NCBI RefSeq assembly: GCF_018613155.1
Contig: NZ_JAGGQU010000005.1
Span: forward strand, 1-64,000
DNA length: 64,000 nucleotides
Direction: 5' to 3'
Source: Bacillus sp. ISL-55
GTDB taxonomy: Bacteria > Bacillota > Bacilli > Bacillales > Cytobacillaceae
Part shown: positions 51,105 to 61,073 of the stretch, in pieces
Position numbering within the stretch: the first letter of the stretch is position 1
How the letters are laid out: each line of letters opens with the position of its first letter
Notes under the pieces: model-generated
What the model was told of the DNA's origin: nothing
The model's database searches: none
Seen by the model: the letters and a program-made list of their open reading frames with translations, nothing else
Translations under genes and position numbers: made by a program

Positions 51105-52226
51105 ATGGCTGGGGCTAAAGCGAAGTCAGATGTCGGCATTTTAAAGGAAATCGCTGAACTATTGAACGAGGGCACAGAGCTTAATACTGTTCTGGGAGAG
51201 GTTTTGAAAAGGCTGCTGAATATAACAGGACTTGAGACAGGCTGGATCTTTCTGATTGACGCGCAAGGCGATTATCAGCTGGCTGCAATGGTTGAGTTGC
51301 CTCCTGCATTATCCATGGACAATTTTGCTCCAATGTGCGAGGGAGGCTGCTGGTGTGTCGACCGCTATAATGATGGAAGATTAAACAAAGCGACGAATAT
51401 CTTCGAATGTAAAAGACTTGAGGATGCAATAAATAATAAAAGCGGTGAAACAAATGGTTTAACACACCATGCGACAGTTCCGTTAAGAGCGGGAAATGAA
51501 AAGTTCGGTGTCATGAATGTAGGCTCACCAAATAAAACCCACTTCAACAAAGATGAACTCGCTTTGCTTGAAGCAGTCGCATTCCAGATCGGAACGGCGA
51601 TAAAAAGGATAAGGCTTGCCCAGCAGGAGCAGGAGCTCGCGTTGGCAGCTGAGCGAAACCGCCTGGCCAGGGATTTGCATGATTCAGTGAACCAGCTCCT
51701 TTTTTCACTGAGTTTGACGGCAAGGGCCGGCACAGAAATGGCGGATACTCCGGAACTGAAAGATACCTTTTCATATATACAGGATCTAGCTCAGGAAGCT
51801 CAAGGAGAGATGAGAGCACTGATCTGGCAATTGCGCCCCCGTGGTCTGGAGAATGGGATCATCTGTGCGCTTGCGGGTTATGCGGAGATGCTAAATTTGC
51901 CTCTTGAAACCAATGTGATTGGTGTTTCAAGCCTTCCAGGGAAAGTGGAGGAAGCGCTTTGGAGAATCGGGCAGGAAGCGCTGGGCAATTGCAAAAAACA
52001 TTCCCAGGCCGAACTTGTCCACTTAACACTGGATACATCCTCAAGTGGACTAGCAGAAATGACGATTCAGGATAATGGAACGGGCTTTAATTTTAATCCT
52101 GAAAAGGAACTTCCATCACTAGGTTTGAAAAGCATGCAAATGAGAGCTTACTCGCTTGGGGGCAATCTCCAAATAATCAGTAAACCTGGTGAAGGAACAA
52201 TGATTAATGTAAAGATTCCGATATGA
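51105..52226 (+). CDS. yhcY: Sensor histidine kinase YhcY (NarL-type)
   Basis: 373-aa soluble kinase. GAF domain (about residues 15-165, with CEGGCWCVDRY), HisKA_3 with phosphoacceptor H192 in RLARDLHDSVNQLLFSLSL, and HATPase_c (IGQEALGNCKKHSQA, DNGTGF, GLKSMQMRAYSLGG). The Cys-rich GAF might sense redox or a metal. Pairs with YhcZ 20 bp downstream. Confidence 0.92.
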   Translation: MAGAKAKSDVGILKEIAELLNEGTELNTVLGEVLKRLLNITGLETGWIFLIDAQGDYQLAAMVELPPALSMDNFAPMCEGGCWCVDRYNDGRLNKATNIFECKRLEDAINNKSGETNGLTHHATVPLRAGNEKFGVMNVGSPNKTHFNKDELALLEAVAFQIGTAIKRIRLAQQEQELALAAERNRLARDLHDSVNQLLFSLSLTARAGTEMADTPELKDTFSYIQDLAQEAQGEMRALIWQLRPRGLENGIICALAGYAEMLNLPLETNVIGVSSLPGKVEEALWRIGQEALGNCKKHSQAELVHLTLDTSSSGLAEMTIQDNGTGFNFNPEKELPSLGLKSMQMRAYSLGGNLQIISKPGEGTMINVKIPI

Positions 52227-52245
52227 TCAAAGGGGGGAATGGGGG

Positions 52246-52905
52246 ATGACAATTAAAATCCTGATTGCGGATGACCACCATGTCGTAAGAAGAGGGTTGG
52301 TTTTTTTCCTTAGGACACAGGAACAGATAGAGATTGTCGGGGAAGCAGGAAATGGAAAGGAAGCTGTTGAACTTGCGAGGGTATTGAATCCGGATATTAT
52401 ATTGATGGATTTAATCATGCCGGTTATGAACGGGATTGAGGCAACGAAGATTATCAAGGCAGAGAATCCAAATATTAATATCATGATGCTGACCAGCTTT
52501 GCAGACCAGGAACATGTGATTCCAGCCATTGAGGCAGGAGCCTCTGGCTATCAGCTGAAAGATATCCAGCCAGATGAACTGGTAAAAGCAATAATCAGGA
52601 TCATGGATGGTGAGAATCAGCTGCATCCAAAAGCAACATCCCTTGTTTTAAAGCATCTATCCGGCAATAGCCGCCATGAAAAGAAACTGATTGATGAGCT
52701 TACAAGGCGTGAGCTGGAGGTGCTGAAAGAAATCGCCAGCGGCAAAAGCAATAAAGAGATTGCAGCTTCATTGTTTATAACGGAAAAAACAGTCAAAACG
52801 CATGTTTCCAATGTGCTGGCAAAATTGGAATTGGCAGATCGGACTCAGGCAGCACTATATGCTGTACGTAATCGCCTCGTTGACCAGGAACCGCCCTCTG
52901 CTTGA
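52246..52905 (+). CDS. yhcZ: Response regulator YhcZ (NarL/FixJ family)
   Basis: 219 aa: receiver domain with phosphoacceptor D55 (PDIILMDLIMPVMNG), DD at 9-10 and K at about 105, then a LuxR-type helix-turn-helix (LTRRELEVLKEIASGKSNKEIAASLFITEKTVKTHVSNVLAKL). Cognate of YhcY; target genes unknown. Confidence 0.93.
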   Translation: MTIKILIADDHHVVRRGLVFFLRTQEQIEIVGEAGNGKEAVELARVLNPDIILMDLIMPVMNGIEATKIIKAENPNINIMMLTSFADQEHVIPAIEAGASGYQLKDIQPDELVKAIIRIMDGENQLHPKATSLVLKHLSGNSRHEKKLIDELTRRELEVLKEIASGKSNKEIAASLFITEKTVKTHVSNVLAKLELADRTQAALYAVRNRLVDQEPPSA

Positions 52906-52953
52906 GAAAGAGAATCCATTAATTAACAATGTAAATCAGCATAAAAATCAACA

Positions 52954-52992
52954 AACACGGCACCTTAATATAGGTGGCCGTGTTATTTTTTG
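52954..52992 (+). terminator. Terminator of yhcYZ
   Basis: AACACGGC-ACC...GGT-GCCGTGTT stem, then ATTTTTT. Confidence 0.85.
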
Positions 52993-53006
52993 GTGGAATT
53001 CTCTTG

Positions 53007-53261
53007 TTAAATCGAGCCGGTTACAGCGGTTTCCAGGTAGTCATCGCCGGCGGCTTCATTTGCGTGGTCGATATATCTGAGCAGCGAATACAGGCGTTTT
53101 TCAATGACAGCATAATCTTTTTCAAAGTTGTAAGCGTGGAGAAAATGTTCAATCTTCTTGGCCAGGAACTGGTCTTCTGTCCTGACCATAAGGATGAGCA
53201 AGTTATCCCATTGGGATCGGTGCGTGTAATATAAAGCACGATCGTAATCCGATTTAGTCAT
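53007..53261 (-). CDS. yhdB: YhdB-like protein
   Basis: 84-aa soluble, charged protein (MTKSDYDRALYYTHRSQWDNLLILMVRTEDQFLAKKIEHFLHAY...). Length, pattern and position between yhcZ and yhdC match B. subtilis YhdB. ATG 53261 has AAGGAGG 7 bp upstream. Function unknown. Confidence 0.82.
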   Translation of the reverse strand: MTKSDYDRALYYTHRSQWDNLLILMVRTEDQFLAKKIEHFLHAYNFEKDYAVIEKRLYSLLRYIDHANEAAGDDYLETAVTGSI

Positions 53262-53450
53262 ATCCAATCCTCCTTATGAGGAGTTGATAATATTATATGG
53301 AATTGCCGCCGGAACTTTCTCAGAAAATGTTGGACGACCTTGTTTACAGGGTTTTTCAAGTTTTACCTGTATAATTGGGCATTCAAATGAACTTGGAATG
53401 ACTTCATACCGAAGTTGATATTAAAGCTGAGCAGTATAAAGGAGTGTATG

Positions 53451-53774
53451 ATGAATAAGTATTTTTTCGCCATAACGTTTTTTTTGATTTTGTTAATGGG
53501 AATCCAAAGAGTGGATATTAATGCTCAAATTCCTGATTACGAAAAGTACGGGAAGATAGCTACTACTGTAATCAATGAAGAATTTCCCGATAAGACTGTA
53601 CGGAATTATAAGTATATGGGCAGGAAGCAGATAGACGATCGCCAGGTACTTGACTCATTCCAATACAAGGTCAGAGTCAAAAGAAAACCGGTTATTATCA
53701 CTGTGCAAGTCGCCCATGATGTGAAAAGTGACAGATTGTTGAGCCTTTCAGTTACCGAACAACCCCAGCAGTAA
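53451..53774 (+). CDS. yhdC: Secreted DUF3889 protein (YhdC)
   Basis: 107 aa with a signal-type hydrophobic N-terminus (KYFFAITFFLILLMGIQ), then a DUF3889 domain ending FQYKVRVKRKPVIITVQVAHD. Matches B. subtilis YhdC in length and position. ATG 53451 has AAAGGAG 6 bp upstream; ATG 53448 is an alternative. Function unknown. Confidence 0.85.
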   Translation: MNKYFFAITFFLILLMGIQRVDINAQIPDYEKYGKIATTVINEEFPDKTVRNYKYMGRKQIDDRQVLDSFQYKVRVKRKPVIITVQVAHDVKSDRLLSLSVTEQPQQ

Positions 53775-53842
53775 AGTTTCTAACCTGTTCATCTTTCTCC
53801 TTTTTTTCTCATACATTGTTGTAAGAGGTGAAAGGGGGAGAG

Positions 53843-55252
53843 ATGGTGTCGGAAGATCAAAAGTCACTGGAATATGCCATTTCTGAAATTACCGAAATCG
53901 CTAAAGGTTTTGGGCTGGACTTTTATCCGATGAGGTATGAAATATGTCCAGCAGAAATCATCTATACATTTGGTGCCTATGGAATGCCAACGAGATTTTC
54001 CCATTGGAGCTTTGGGAAGCAATTTCATAAAATGAAGCTTCACTACGATTTAGGTCTTTCAAAAATTTATGAACTGGTTATCAATTCAAATCCTTGTTAT
54101 GCCTTCTTGCTGGATTCAAATTCGCTGATCCAGAACAAGTTAATTGTTGCCCATGTCCTTGCTCACTGTGATTTCTTCAAGAACAATGTCCGTTTTCAGA
54201 ATACAAAGCGGGATATGGTTGAAAGCATGGCAGCAACAGCAGAGAGAATCCGTAAATATGAAATCGAGCATGGTAAACAAGCGGTGGAATCTTTCCTTGA
54301 TGCGGTGCTGGCCATCGAAGAGCATATCGATCCATCGCTGATGAGGCCGAAGCTCGCATGGTCGGCCGAAGATGATTTTGATGATGAACCAACGACAATA
54401 GCGACTCCGTATGATGATCTTTGGGATTTGGAGTCCAAAAAAACAGAATCAACAGAGAAGACAAAGAAGATGAAATTCCCGCCCCGACCGGAGAAGGATC
54501 TGCTATTGTTCATAGAAAGTTACAGCCGTGAGCTGGAAGATTGGCAGCGGGATATCCTGACCATGATGCGGGAGGAAATGCTTTATTTCTGGCCGCAGCT
54601 TGAGACAAAAATCATGAATGAAGGCTGGGCTTCATACTGGCACCAGCGAATTCTCAGGGAAATGGACCTGACGAGCGGTGAATCAATTGAGTTTGCAAAA
54701 TTGAATGCCGGGGTCGTTCAGCCATCAAAAACGGGGATCAATCCATATTATTTAGGAATCAAAATTTTTGAAGATATCGAAGAACGTTACAATAACCCGA
54801 CGGAGGAAATGAAGCGTCGTGGAGTAAAGCCGGGATCAGGCCGTGAAAAGATGTTTGAGGTTCGTGAAATTGAATCAGATATTTCATTTTTACGCAATTA
54901 CTTGACTAAGGATCTGGTTATGCGTGAAGATATGTATCTTTTCCAAAAGCAGGGAAGAGAATACAAAGTTGTTGATAAAGCGTGGGAACAAGTCCGCGAC
55001 CAGCTTGTCAGCATGAGAGTCAATGGCGGATTTCCATATTTGACCGTGACGGATGGCGATTACTTGAAGAATGGGGAGTTGTATATAACTCACGGATTCG
55101 AAGGCATCGAGCTGGACATTAAATACCTGGAAAAAGTACTGCCGTATATCCATCAGCTATGGGGCCGGAAATGCCATATCGAGACGATGGTAGAGAACAG
55201 GACAATGCTCTACACATATGATGGGAAGGGAATCCATCGCAAGTATTTATAA
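53843..55252 (+). CDS. spoVR: Stage V sporulation protein R
   Basis: 469-aa SpoVR, needed for spore cortex formation in B. subtilis. Signatures: [90 protein letters not shown] (possible metal ligands). Members with PrkA and YhbH form a conserved set; those two genes lie 45 kb upstream. ATG 53843 fits the family N-terminus. Confidence 0.95.
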   Translation: MVSEDQKSLEYAISEITEIAKGFGLDFYPMRYEICPAEIIYTFGAYGMPTRFSHWSFGKQFHKMKLHYDLGLSKIYELVINSNPCYAFLLDSNSLIQNKLIVAHVLAHCDFFKNNVRFQNTKRDMVESMAATAERIRKYEIEHGKQAVESFLDAVLAIEEHIDPSLMRPKLAWSAEDDFDDEPTTIATPYDDLWDLESKKTESTEKTKKMKFPPRPEKDLLLFIESYSRELEDWQRDILTMMREEMLYFWPQLETKIMNEGWASYWHQRILREMDLTSGESIEFAKLNAGVVQPSKTGINPYYLGIKIFEDIEERYNNPTEEMKRRGVKPGSGREKMFEVREIESDISFLRNYLTKDLVMREDMYLFQKQGREYKVVDKAWEQVRDQLVSMRVNGGFPYLTVTDGDYLKNGELYITHGFEGIELDIKYLEKVLPYIHQLWGRKCHIETMVENRTMLYTYDGKGIHRKYL

Positions 55253-55280
55253 AGTTTGAAAAAAAGCCATAAGGAAACAC

Positions 55281-55318
55281 AAAAACCGCTGATTTTTCAG
55301 CGGTTTAATTTTTTTTGG
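55281..55318 (+). terminator. Terminator of spoVR
   Basis: AAACCGCTG/CAGCGGTTT stem and T8. Confidence 0.9.
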
Positions 55319-55366
55319 TGTAGAAACCATAATAATAAGGTATTTAATTTATAGACAAGCTTTTTA

Positions 55367-55422
55367 TTGAACCATTTTCATAAATGAGTCATAATTATAT
55401 ATATGAACATATATTCATATAT
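55367..55422 (+). promoter_or_regulatory. czcD promoter with CzrA operator
   Basis: TTGAAC 55367-55372, 17-bp spacer, CATAAT 55390-55395. A perfect 24-bp palindrome (55399-55422) centred on GAACATATATTC overlaps the start point; this is the 12-type ArsR/SmtB operator bound by zinc sensors such as CzrA. Confidence 0.75.
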
Positions 55423-55441
55423 TAGAGCAGGAGGGGAACAT

Positions 55442-56365
55442 ATGGGGCATAATCATTCACACGGCCATGGCCACGGTCATAGCCATAGTCATACAAACAA
55501 CAAAAAGGCATTGTTCTGGGCTTTTCTTTTAATTGCCACTTTCATGGTTGTAGAGGTAATTGGAGGGTTACTTACAAACAGCCTTGCGCTTCTTTCGGAT
55601 GCGGGTCATATGCTGAGTGATGCAGCTGCGCTAGGGTTGAGTTTGTTCGCGATGAAGCTTGGTGAAAGAAAAGCAACACAATCAAAAACGTACGGCTTCA
55701 AACGATTTGAGATCATTGCAGCTGCCTTAAACGGTCTTACATTAATTATCATTTCGATTTATATATTCGTTGAAGCGTACCAACGTTTTACTGATCCTCC
55801 AGAAGTACAAAGTATGGGAATGCTGACAATTTCAGTTATCGGGTTAATTGTCAATATCATCGCTGCATGGATACTGATGAGTGGAGACAAAGATGAGAAC
55901 TTGAATGTAAGAAGCGCTTTCCTTCACGTGCTTGGAGATATGCTTGGCTCGGTTGGCGCAATTACAGCAGCATTGCTGATCTACTTTTTTGGCTGGGGAC
56001 TAGCAGATCCGATTGCAAGCGTTGCAGTTGCTATTCTTATCATCATCAGCGGCTGGAGAGTGACGAAGGAAAGCTTCCATGTCTTGATGGAAGGCACACC
56101 TCAGGAGATTGAATTGAATGAAGTGAAGGATGAAATTATGAAGATTCCAGAAGTGAAAGATGTTCATGATGTTCACGTTTGGTCGATTACTTCAGGTGTC
56201 TTAATGCTTAGCGGGCATATTGCCGTCGAAGGGGAAGGAGCCCATGATCGCGTACTCCACAAAGCACAAAGGCTGCTGCACGACCGTTTTGGAATTGATC
56301 ATAGTACCCTTCAGGTAGAAGGGGAAGAGCATGGGTGCCCATGCGCGCACGGACCTTGCAATTGA
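55442..56365 (+). CDS. czcD: Cation diffusion facilitator CzcD
   Basis: 307-aa Zn/Co/Cd efflux antiporter. His-rich N-terminus (GHNHSHGHGHGHSHSH), six helices, HMLSDAAALGLS metal site with His/Asp in helices II and V (HVLGDMLGSVGAI), and a C-terminal domain with DVHDVHVWSITSG. ATG 55442 follows GCAGGAGGGG. Regulated by the operator just upstream; the regulator gene converges on it. Confidence 0.94.
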   Translation: MGHNHSHGHGHGHSHSHTNNKKALFWAFLLIATFMVVEVIGGLLTNSLALLSDAGHMLSDAAALGLSLFAMKLGERKATQSKTYGFKRFEIIAAALNGLTLIIISIYIFVEAYQRFTDPPEVQSMGMLTISVIGLIVNIIAAWILMSGDKDENLNVRSAFLHVLGDMLGSVGAITAALLIYFFGWGLADPIASVAVAILIIISGWRVTKESFHVLMEGTPQEIELNEVKDEIMKIPEVKDVHDVHVWSITSGVLMLSGHIAVEGEGAHDRVLHKAQRLLHDRFGIDHSTLQVEGEEHGCPCAHGPCN

Positions 56366-56401
56366 TTAATACGAGTGCCGAATTTAAGTCTGGGGAAAGA
56401 G

Positions 56402-56462
56402 CTTAAAAAAACATGCCAGCCAATTTTGATGGTCGATGTCATCAATGATGGCTGGCATGTTC
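56402..56462 (-). terminator. Terminator of czrA overlapping its coding end
   Basis: A 12-13-bp stem AACATGCCAGCCA/TGGCTGGCATGTT (56409-56421 with 56449-56461) followed on the minus strand by T7. The upstream arm encodes the last residues of the regulator. Confidence 0.85.
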
Positions 56463-56762
56463 TATGCTTTGCTTTAACAGGTCGATGACGTGTTCGTCGT
56501 CATGCGTGTAATAAAGTGATGTACCCTCTCTCCTGAATTTGACGAGCCTGAGGTTTTTTAGAAAGCGCAATTGGTGTGAAACAGTTGATTGCAACAATGA
56601 GAGCTTCTCCGCTATTTCATTGACCGAATGTTCACCCTGGAACAGAAGATGGAGAATCCTGAGCCGTGTCGGATCTGAAAGTGCTTTGAATGTCTGTGAT
56701 ACGATGAATAAAGTTTCCTCATCAAGCTCGATTACAGGAGATGTGTTTTTTTTTTCTTCCAA
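56442..56762 (-). CDS. czrA: ArsR-family metalloregulator, CzrA-like
   Basis: 106-aa repressor; winged helix with [46 protein letters not shown] (recognition helix STVSHQLR) and C-terminal alpha5 zinc ligands D-X-H...H-X2-H ([17 protein letters not shown]). It would release the czcD operator on binding Zn. TTG 56762 with CAGGAGG 9 bp upstream gives the family length (about 107); longer ATG starts lack a site. Confidence 0.9.
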   Translation of the reverse strand: MEEKKNTSPVIELDEETLFIVSQTFKALSDPTRLRILHLLFQGEHSVNEIAEKLSLLQSTVSHQLRFLKNLRLVKFRREGTSLYYTHDDEHVIDLLKQSIEHASHH

Positions 56763-57055
56763 GTTAATCAGCCTCCTGTGATTATTATAACTCATGAAAG
56801 AGAAAGAACGCCTGCAATCAACACTGATTTTTACAATGAATATAGGATCCGTTAGCTTTTCGCTATTCAGCAAATTTAAATTTAATCAAAGTAAAAAGCA
56901 GTCATAAACCGCCTCACATTTAGATGAATAACTATTCCTGGTGGGGAGGAATCATAAAACATGCAGATAGTGTATGGTGAATGAGCAGGTGAAGAGGATT
57001 CTTTCTGGTTTCGGTGATAAACTTTAGGTGATGCAAGCGGAAAGCAGGTGATAAG

Positions 57056-57424
57056 ATGGACGAGAATAAAACGCTCGAATCAAAATATATCCAGCAGCAT
57101 CTTGCGAATGAGCGGACATACCTGGCTTGGGTAAGGACGTCAATCGCAATAATCGGGATTGGTTTTTTGGCATCGAGTCTCCATTTCAATAATATTAGAT
57201 CGGTGAGTCAGGCCGCAGATACAATCGCTGTTTTTGTCAGCATTTTCTCATTGCTGATTGGGTTGATCATCCTGTTCTTAGCGACGACGCATTATTTTTC
57301 GGTGCGGAAAAATATTAACAGCCAAAGCTTTGAATCAGCGAGTAACCTGATAAAAATTTCTACAGGAATTATTTTTTTGATATTTCTGTTACTGGGTATT
57401 TATTTAATCAGCATTTTGTTTTAA
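57056..57424 (+). CDS. DUF202 (YidH-like) membrane protein
   Basis: 122 aa with the DUF202 hallmark N-terminus QHLANERTYLAWVRTSIAIIGIGF and three transmembrane helices. Function unknown. GCAGGTGATAAG precedes the ATG. Confidence 0.88.
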   Translation: MDENKTLESKYIQQHLANERTYLAWVRTSIAIIGIGFLASSLHFNNIRSVSQAADTIAVFVSIFSLLIGLIILFLATTHYFSVRKNINSQSFESASNLIKISTGIIFLIFLLLGIYLISILF

Positions 57425-57459
57425 AAATTTATGATCCATTCGATTTGATTGAACTGCGA

Positions 57460-58116
57460 TCAATTGCCTGTACTATTCTTCTTTGGTTTTTTATGTGTTA
57501 CGAGTCCATCGTAATTGGTGATGTAGAGCTCGATTTCTGGCTGGGTGTCCAGGCAATGAGCCTTTAAAAGCTGGTAATAGTTCACCCTTTTTGTTGGATC
57601 ATAAGGCAGCATTGGGTATTCTTTATGTTCCATGACATAGAGGTCTACTGCTTTCTGGACTTTATCAATCGTTTGTGCGAGATGTTTTTCGTCTTCTTCG
57701 AAAATATCATAGGTTTCCTTTGACATGTAAAAGTTTCGTGAGGGAATTCCTTTAAGGATTGGGGCAATTTGCTCCACATCAATGCTGTGATCTTCTTTAA
57801 CGAGAATTGTGCGGTAGACGCCTTTCGGCAGCTGTTCCGAATAGATTCGTACTGCATTTTTTATCTCCTCAACGCTAGTCTCTATGATTGGCCAACCCTC
57901 TGGAGGATCCATTGGTATTTCTTTCGTCCTCTCAGCTAAAAGAAAATATAGGGCCAATCCTCCAATGGAACCTGAAATTGTTCCGTATGGGAATAAATCA
58001 AGCACCAGGTCAATCAGATAACCGATGATTGGCCATATTAAGGCAGCAGCGACTCTTGAGCCAGGTGTTTGTGGAAAGGCATTTTTGTTATTTCTTCTGT
58101 CCTTCTCCTTAACCAT
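57460..58116 (-). CDS. Uncharacterised membrane-anchored protein
   Basis: 218 aa. Residues 20-62 contain one to two transmembrane segments (RVAAALIWPIIGYLIDLVLDLF, SIGGLALYFLLAE); the rest is a soluble domain (VYRTILVKEDHSIDVEQIAPILKGIPSRNFYMS...) with no motif I know. The pattern recalls DUF3939 proteins of Bacillus. GAAAGGAGGGGG precedes the ATG. Confidence 0.75.
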   Translation of the reverse strand: MVKEKDRRNNKNAFPQTPGSRVAAALIWPIIGYLIDLVLDLFPYGTISGSIGGLALYFLLAERTKEIPMDPPEGWPIIETSVEEIKNAVRIYSEQLPKGVYRTILVKEDHSIDVEQIAPILKGIPSRNFYMSKETYDIFEEDEKHLAQTIDKVQKAVDLYVMEHKEYPMLPYDPTKRVNYYQLLKAHCLDTQPEIELYITNYDGLVTHKKPKKNSTGN

Positions 58117-58525
58117 GCTAACCCCCTCCTTTCTAGTGCAGGAAGCACCCTTGTTTTACAATCATAAAATAATTTATGTGAAAAGACTTATAAGCGGATT
58201 AGGGTTAAGAAATCTGTGGTTTTGCCGATATAAAAGTAAGAGTCTGGGCTTTTGTGATATTTTGAGAATGGTTCAACCTGATGATTGAAGCAGGAACCGG
58301 AGAGAGAAAAGAGAAGATGAAAGGCTTCTACTTATATTATATAAAATTTACCGTTGAATTGGTAACGGATGGTTTTGAAAATTGTGAAAATAATCCTCAG
58401 AACCAAGTCAATTAGTGATGAATATTGTATAATATTTAGAAAGCTGCAGTCTTTACTTCGGAAATTGTCATACATAGAAGGCTAGTCCATGAAAGCAAAT
58501 AAACGAGACAGAAACGAGGGGCAGG
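58117..58525. other. Divergent intergenic region
   Basis: 409 bp between the membrane-anchored protein and the GGDEF-EAL gene. TATAAT at 58428-58433 is the only recognisable promoter part. No c-di-GMP riboswitch consensus is visible. Confidence 0.5.
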
Positions 58526-60883
58526 ATGAATATTCCCCATATGTACATATTCGACTTTAATAATATAGCTCTGACTGTCGTTTTTTTAATCATTTCATCA
58601 ATAATGGCAGTTGAATTCAGCAGGCAAATCAAAAAAGCTATTGATAGAAAAAAACGTAAAATGGTCCTTTATTCACTTCTATTGGCTCTTACATTTTTGC
58701 TGACGCATCTGTTTGTTATTATTTCCGCTGGGGTCCCATTTTCGACGAGCAATTTTTACTTATTTTTTCTGTTATTCTTTGGGATCTGTGGAGTTGGGTC
58801 CTATGCAGCATTGAGCCTGGCACAAAGGGACATTACGAACACATCGAAGTATATATCCACCAGTCTGTGGATCGCAGCTAGTATCATGATGGCAGAGTAT
58901 ACTGCATTTTATATAATCTTCAGGGAAGCAATCGAGATTCAGCCAATATTATCGGTGATGGCATTTTTAATGATATTGGTTACATCCTTCACGCTGATCA
59001 GATTTTTAATGCAGATTACAAACGAGGATATTTATGAGTTTATTAAAAATTATAAATATACAGGGAGTGTTCTTGGGGGCATGGCACTGGGGGGCATTCC
59101 ATATATCGTCTTGACTTCAATGATGGAGATTACGGATGGAAGCGGGGTCCATTCTTTCCTGGCACCGTTCATCTATATGGCCGCCGCAAATTTATTGTTC
59201 ATGCTCGTTCCTGACCTGTTTGGAGAAAAGCTCATCATGAAGAATGTGCAATCCCATTTATCTTTGTTCAGCCATAATCCTGATTCTGTGTTCAGGGTCG
59301 ATTTGCAAGGATATATTTTAAGTGTCAATAAAGGGGCCGTTGAACTGACAGGTTACATGCCTAATGAATTAACTGGTCTGCATTTCATTGATCTTATAGG
59401 CGGCAGCGAGGAAGAAAAGAAAATCAGGAAATATTTCATGAAAGTCCTTAGCGGCGAGACGAAATTGATTGAAACCACCCTTAAAAGGGCGGATTCGACA
59501 TATGCGGATGTGAGAATCACAGCAGTCAGGATTATCGTGAAAAATAAAACAGTAGGTGTCTTTGGGATAGTCAGGGATATAACAGAACAGAAAAAAGCAG
59601 ATAAGATGATTGAGTATCTGGCATATCATGATGAACTTACTAATTTGCCCAATAGACGGAACTTAGAGAAAGTGATGGCTTCACTATTTATAAAGGATGA
59701 AGCATTTTCGTTAATTTATCTGGACTTTGACCGGTTTAAAAGAATCAATGATACCTTCGGGCATTCATTTGGTGATAAAATCTTGATGCAAATCGGGAAG
59801 AAGCTTTCAGAAGTTGTGCCGGAGGAATGTCTTGTGGCAAGAATTGGCGGAGATGAATTCGCGATTCTTGTTACTGGAGTAAATCAGCCAGACAAGATTG
59901 CCAATGAGATTGTTCGAGAATTCCAGTCACCGCTTTTTGCGGAGGGCATGGAATTCCTGATCACAGCAAGTATTGGAATCTCGAAGTATCCTGAAGATAC
60001 AAATAACCTTGAATTAATGCTGAAATACGCTGACATGGCAATGTATAAAGCAAAAGGAAACGGTGCAAATCACTATCAGTTTTTTGACCAGAGCATGGTG
60101 GATCAGAACGTGAATAAGTTTGAGCTCGAGAATGAGTTGCGGAACGCTATAAATGGTAAATCTCTCACCGTCTTTTACCAGCCTAAATACAATGCGGCAA
60201 CGAATGAAATAACAGGTGCTGAAGCATTGGCTAGATGGAAACATCCTCGTCATGGAATGATTCCTCCTGGTGTATTCATCCCGATTGCCGAAGAGGCGAA
60301 TTTAATCGTACCCCTCGAAAGATTGATCATCAGGCAGGTGTTCAGTCAGCTTGTTGAATGGAAGGATCGAGGGTTCGAGGTTCCTCGTACTTCGATCAAC
60401 ATTTCGATCATCCATTTTTACCAGGAGGATTTTGTGAAGTTCATGCAGCATACTCTTAAAGAGTATGATCTTTACGGGGAATTGATTGAAATTGAAGTGA
60501 CTGAGAGCATCATGATCAAGAAGGAAGACAGTATCAATTCACAGCTTCAGGCATTAAGGGAAATTGGAATTGAAGTCAGCATTGATGATTTTGGAACGGG
60601 ATACAGTTCCTTGAGCTATTTAAGCAAACTATCAGTTGATCGGCTGAAAATTGACCAAAGCTTTATTTCACACTCCCAGGAAAACCGCGAAATCATCTCA
60701 ACAATTGTCTCAATGGCAACGAATCTGAAGTTAAAGGTCATTGCCGAGGGAGTTGAAACGGAATCCCAGATCGAGCTGCTGAAATCACTGGGGTGTCAAG
60801 AAGTCCAGGGATATTTCTACTCGCCGCCTTTGCCATCAAATGAATATGAAACAATGATGAACAAAGAGCTCCAGGAGACCTGA
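58526..60883 (+). CDS. Membrane PAS-GGDEF-EAL cyclic-di-GMP protein
   Basis: 785 aa. Seven to eight N-terminal helices (residues 1-235), a PAS domain (about 245-365; NPDSVFRVDLQGYILSVNKGAVELTGY), GGDEF (about 370-530; intact GGDEF at 441 in ARIGGDEFAIL), then EAL (about 545-780; intact EAL at 566 with DDFGTGYSSLSYL). Both catalytic motifs look intact, so it could make or break c-di-GMP, as chosen by its sensor parts. GAGGGGC precedes the ATG. Confidence 0.93.
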   Translation: MNIPHMYIFDFNNIALTVVFLIISSIMAVEFSRQIKKAIDRKKRKMVLYSLLLALTFLLTHLFVIISAGVPFSTSNFYLFFLLFFGICGVGSYAALSLAQRDITNTSKYISTSLWIAASIMMAEYTAFYIIFREAIEIQPILSVMAFLMILVTSFTLIRFLMQITNEDIYEFIKNYKYTGSVLGGMALGGIPYIVLTSMMEITDGSGVHSFLAPFIYMAAANLLFMLVPDLFGEKLIMKNVQSHLSLFSHNPDSVFRVDLQGYILSVNKGAVELTGYMPNELTGLHFIDLIGGSEEEKKIRKYFMKVLSGETKLIETTLKRADSTYADVRITAVRIIVKNKTVGVFGIVRDITEQKKADKMIEYLAYHDELTNLPNRRNLEKVMASLFIKDEAFSLIYLDFDRFKRINDTFGHSFGDKILMQIGKKLSEVVPEECLVARIGGDEFAILVTGVNQPDKIANEIVREFQSPLFAEGMEFLITASIGISKYPEDTNNLELMLKYADMAMYKAKGNGANHYQFFDQSMVDQNVNKFELENELRNAINGKSLTVFYQPKYNAATNEITGAEALARWKHPRHGMIPPGVFIPIAEEANLIVPLERLIIRQVFSQLVEWKDRGFEVPRTSINISIIHFYQEDFVKFMQHTLKEYDLYGELIEIEVTESIMIKKEDSINSQLQALREIGIEVSIDDFGTGYSSLSYLSKLSVDRLKIDQSFISHSQENREIISTIVSMATNLKLKVIAEGVETESQIELLKSLGCQEVQGYFYSPPLPSNEYETMMNKELQET

Positions 60884-60891
60884 TGCCTTTT

Positions 60892-60920
60892 TTGACTGAA
60901 CGTGCGGAGTATGTTATTAT
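60892..60920 (+). promoter_or_regulatory. Promoter of guanidine riboswitch transcript
   Basis: TTGACT, 17-bp spacer, TATTAT: near consensus. The -35 begins 9 bp after the stop of the preceding gene. Confidence 0.8.
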
Positions 60921-60930
60921 TCCATTATTA

Positions 60931-61054
60931 AAAAGTCCTCTAGGGTTCCGCGGCGCTTATGCCGGACTGGTCCGAGAGAGGGCGCACAGGGATGCCTGTG
61001 TACACGGAGGGACAAAAACCCGGGAGATATCTATGATATCTTCCGGGTTTTTTC
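60931..61054 (+). promoter_or_regulatory. Guanidine-I (ykkC) riboswitch with terminator
   Basis: Aptamer elements CTAGGGTTCCG, ACTGGTCCGAGAG, GGCGCACAGG and TACACGGAGGGACAAAA match the ykkC/guanidine-I consensus. A 15-bp terminator stem (61017-61031 with 61035-61049) plus T-run follows and overlaps the 3' part of the aptamer, so guanidine would prevent termination. Confidence 0.95.
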
Positions 61055-61073
61055 ATGAAAGGAGATTAGATTT

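Noticed and set aside
58117-58525. c-di-GMP riboswitch before the GGDEF-EAL gene
   Set aside because: The conserved GEMM core elements are absent.
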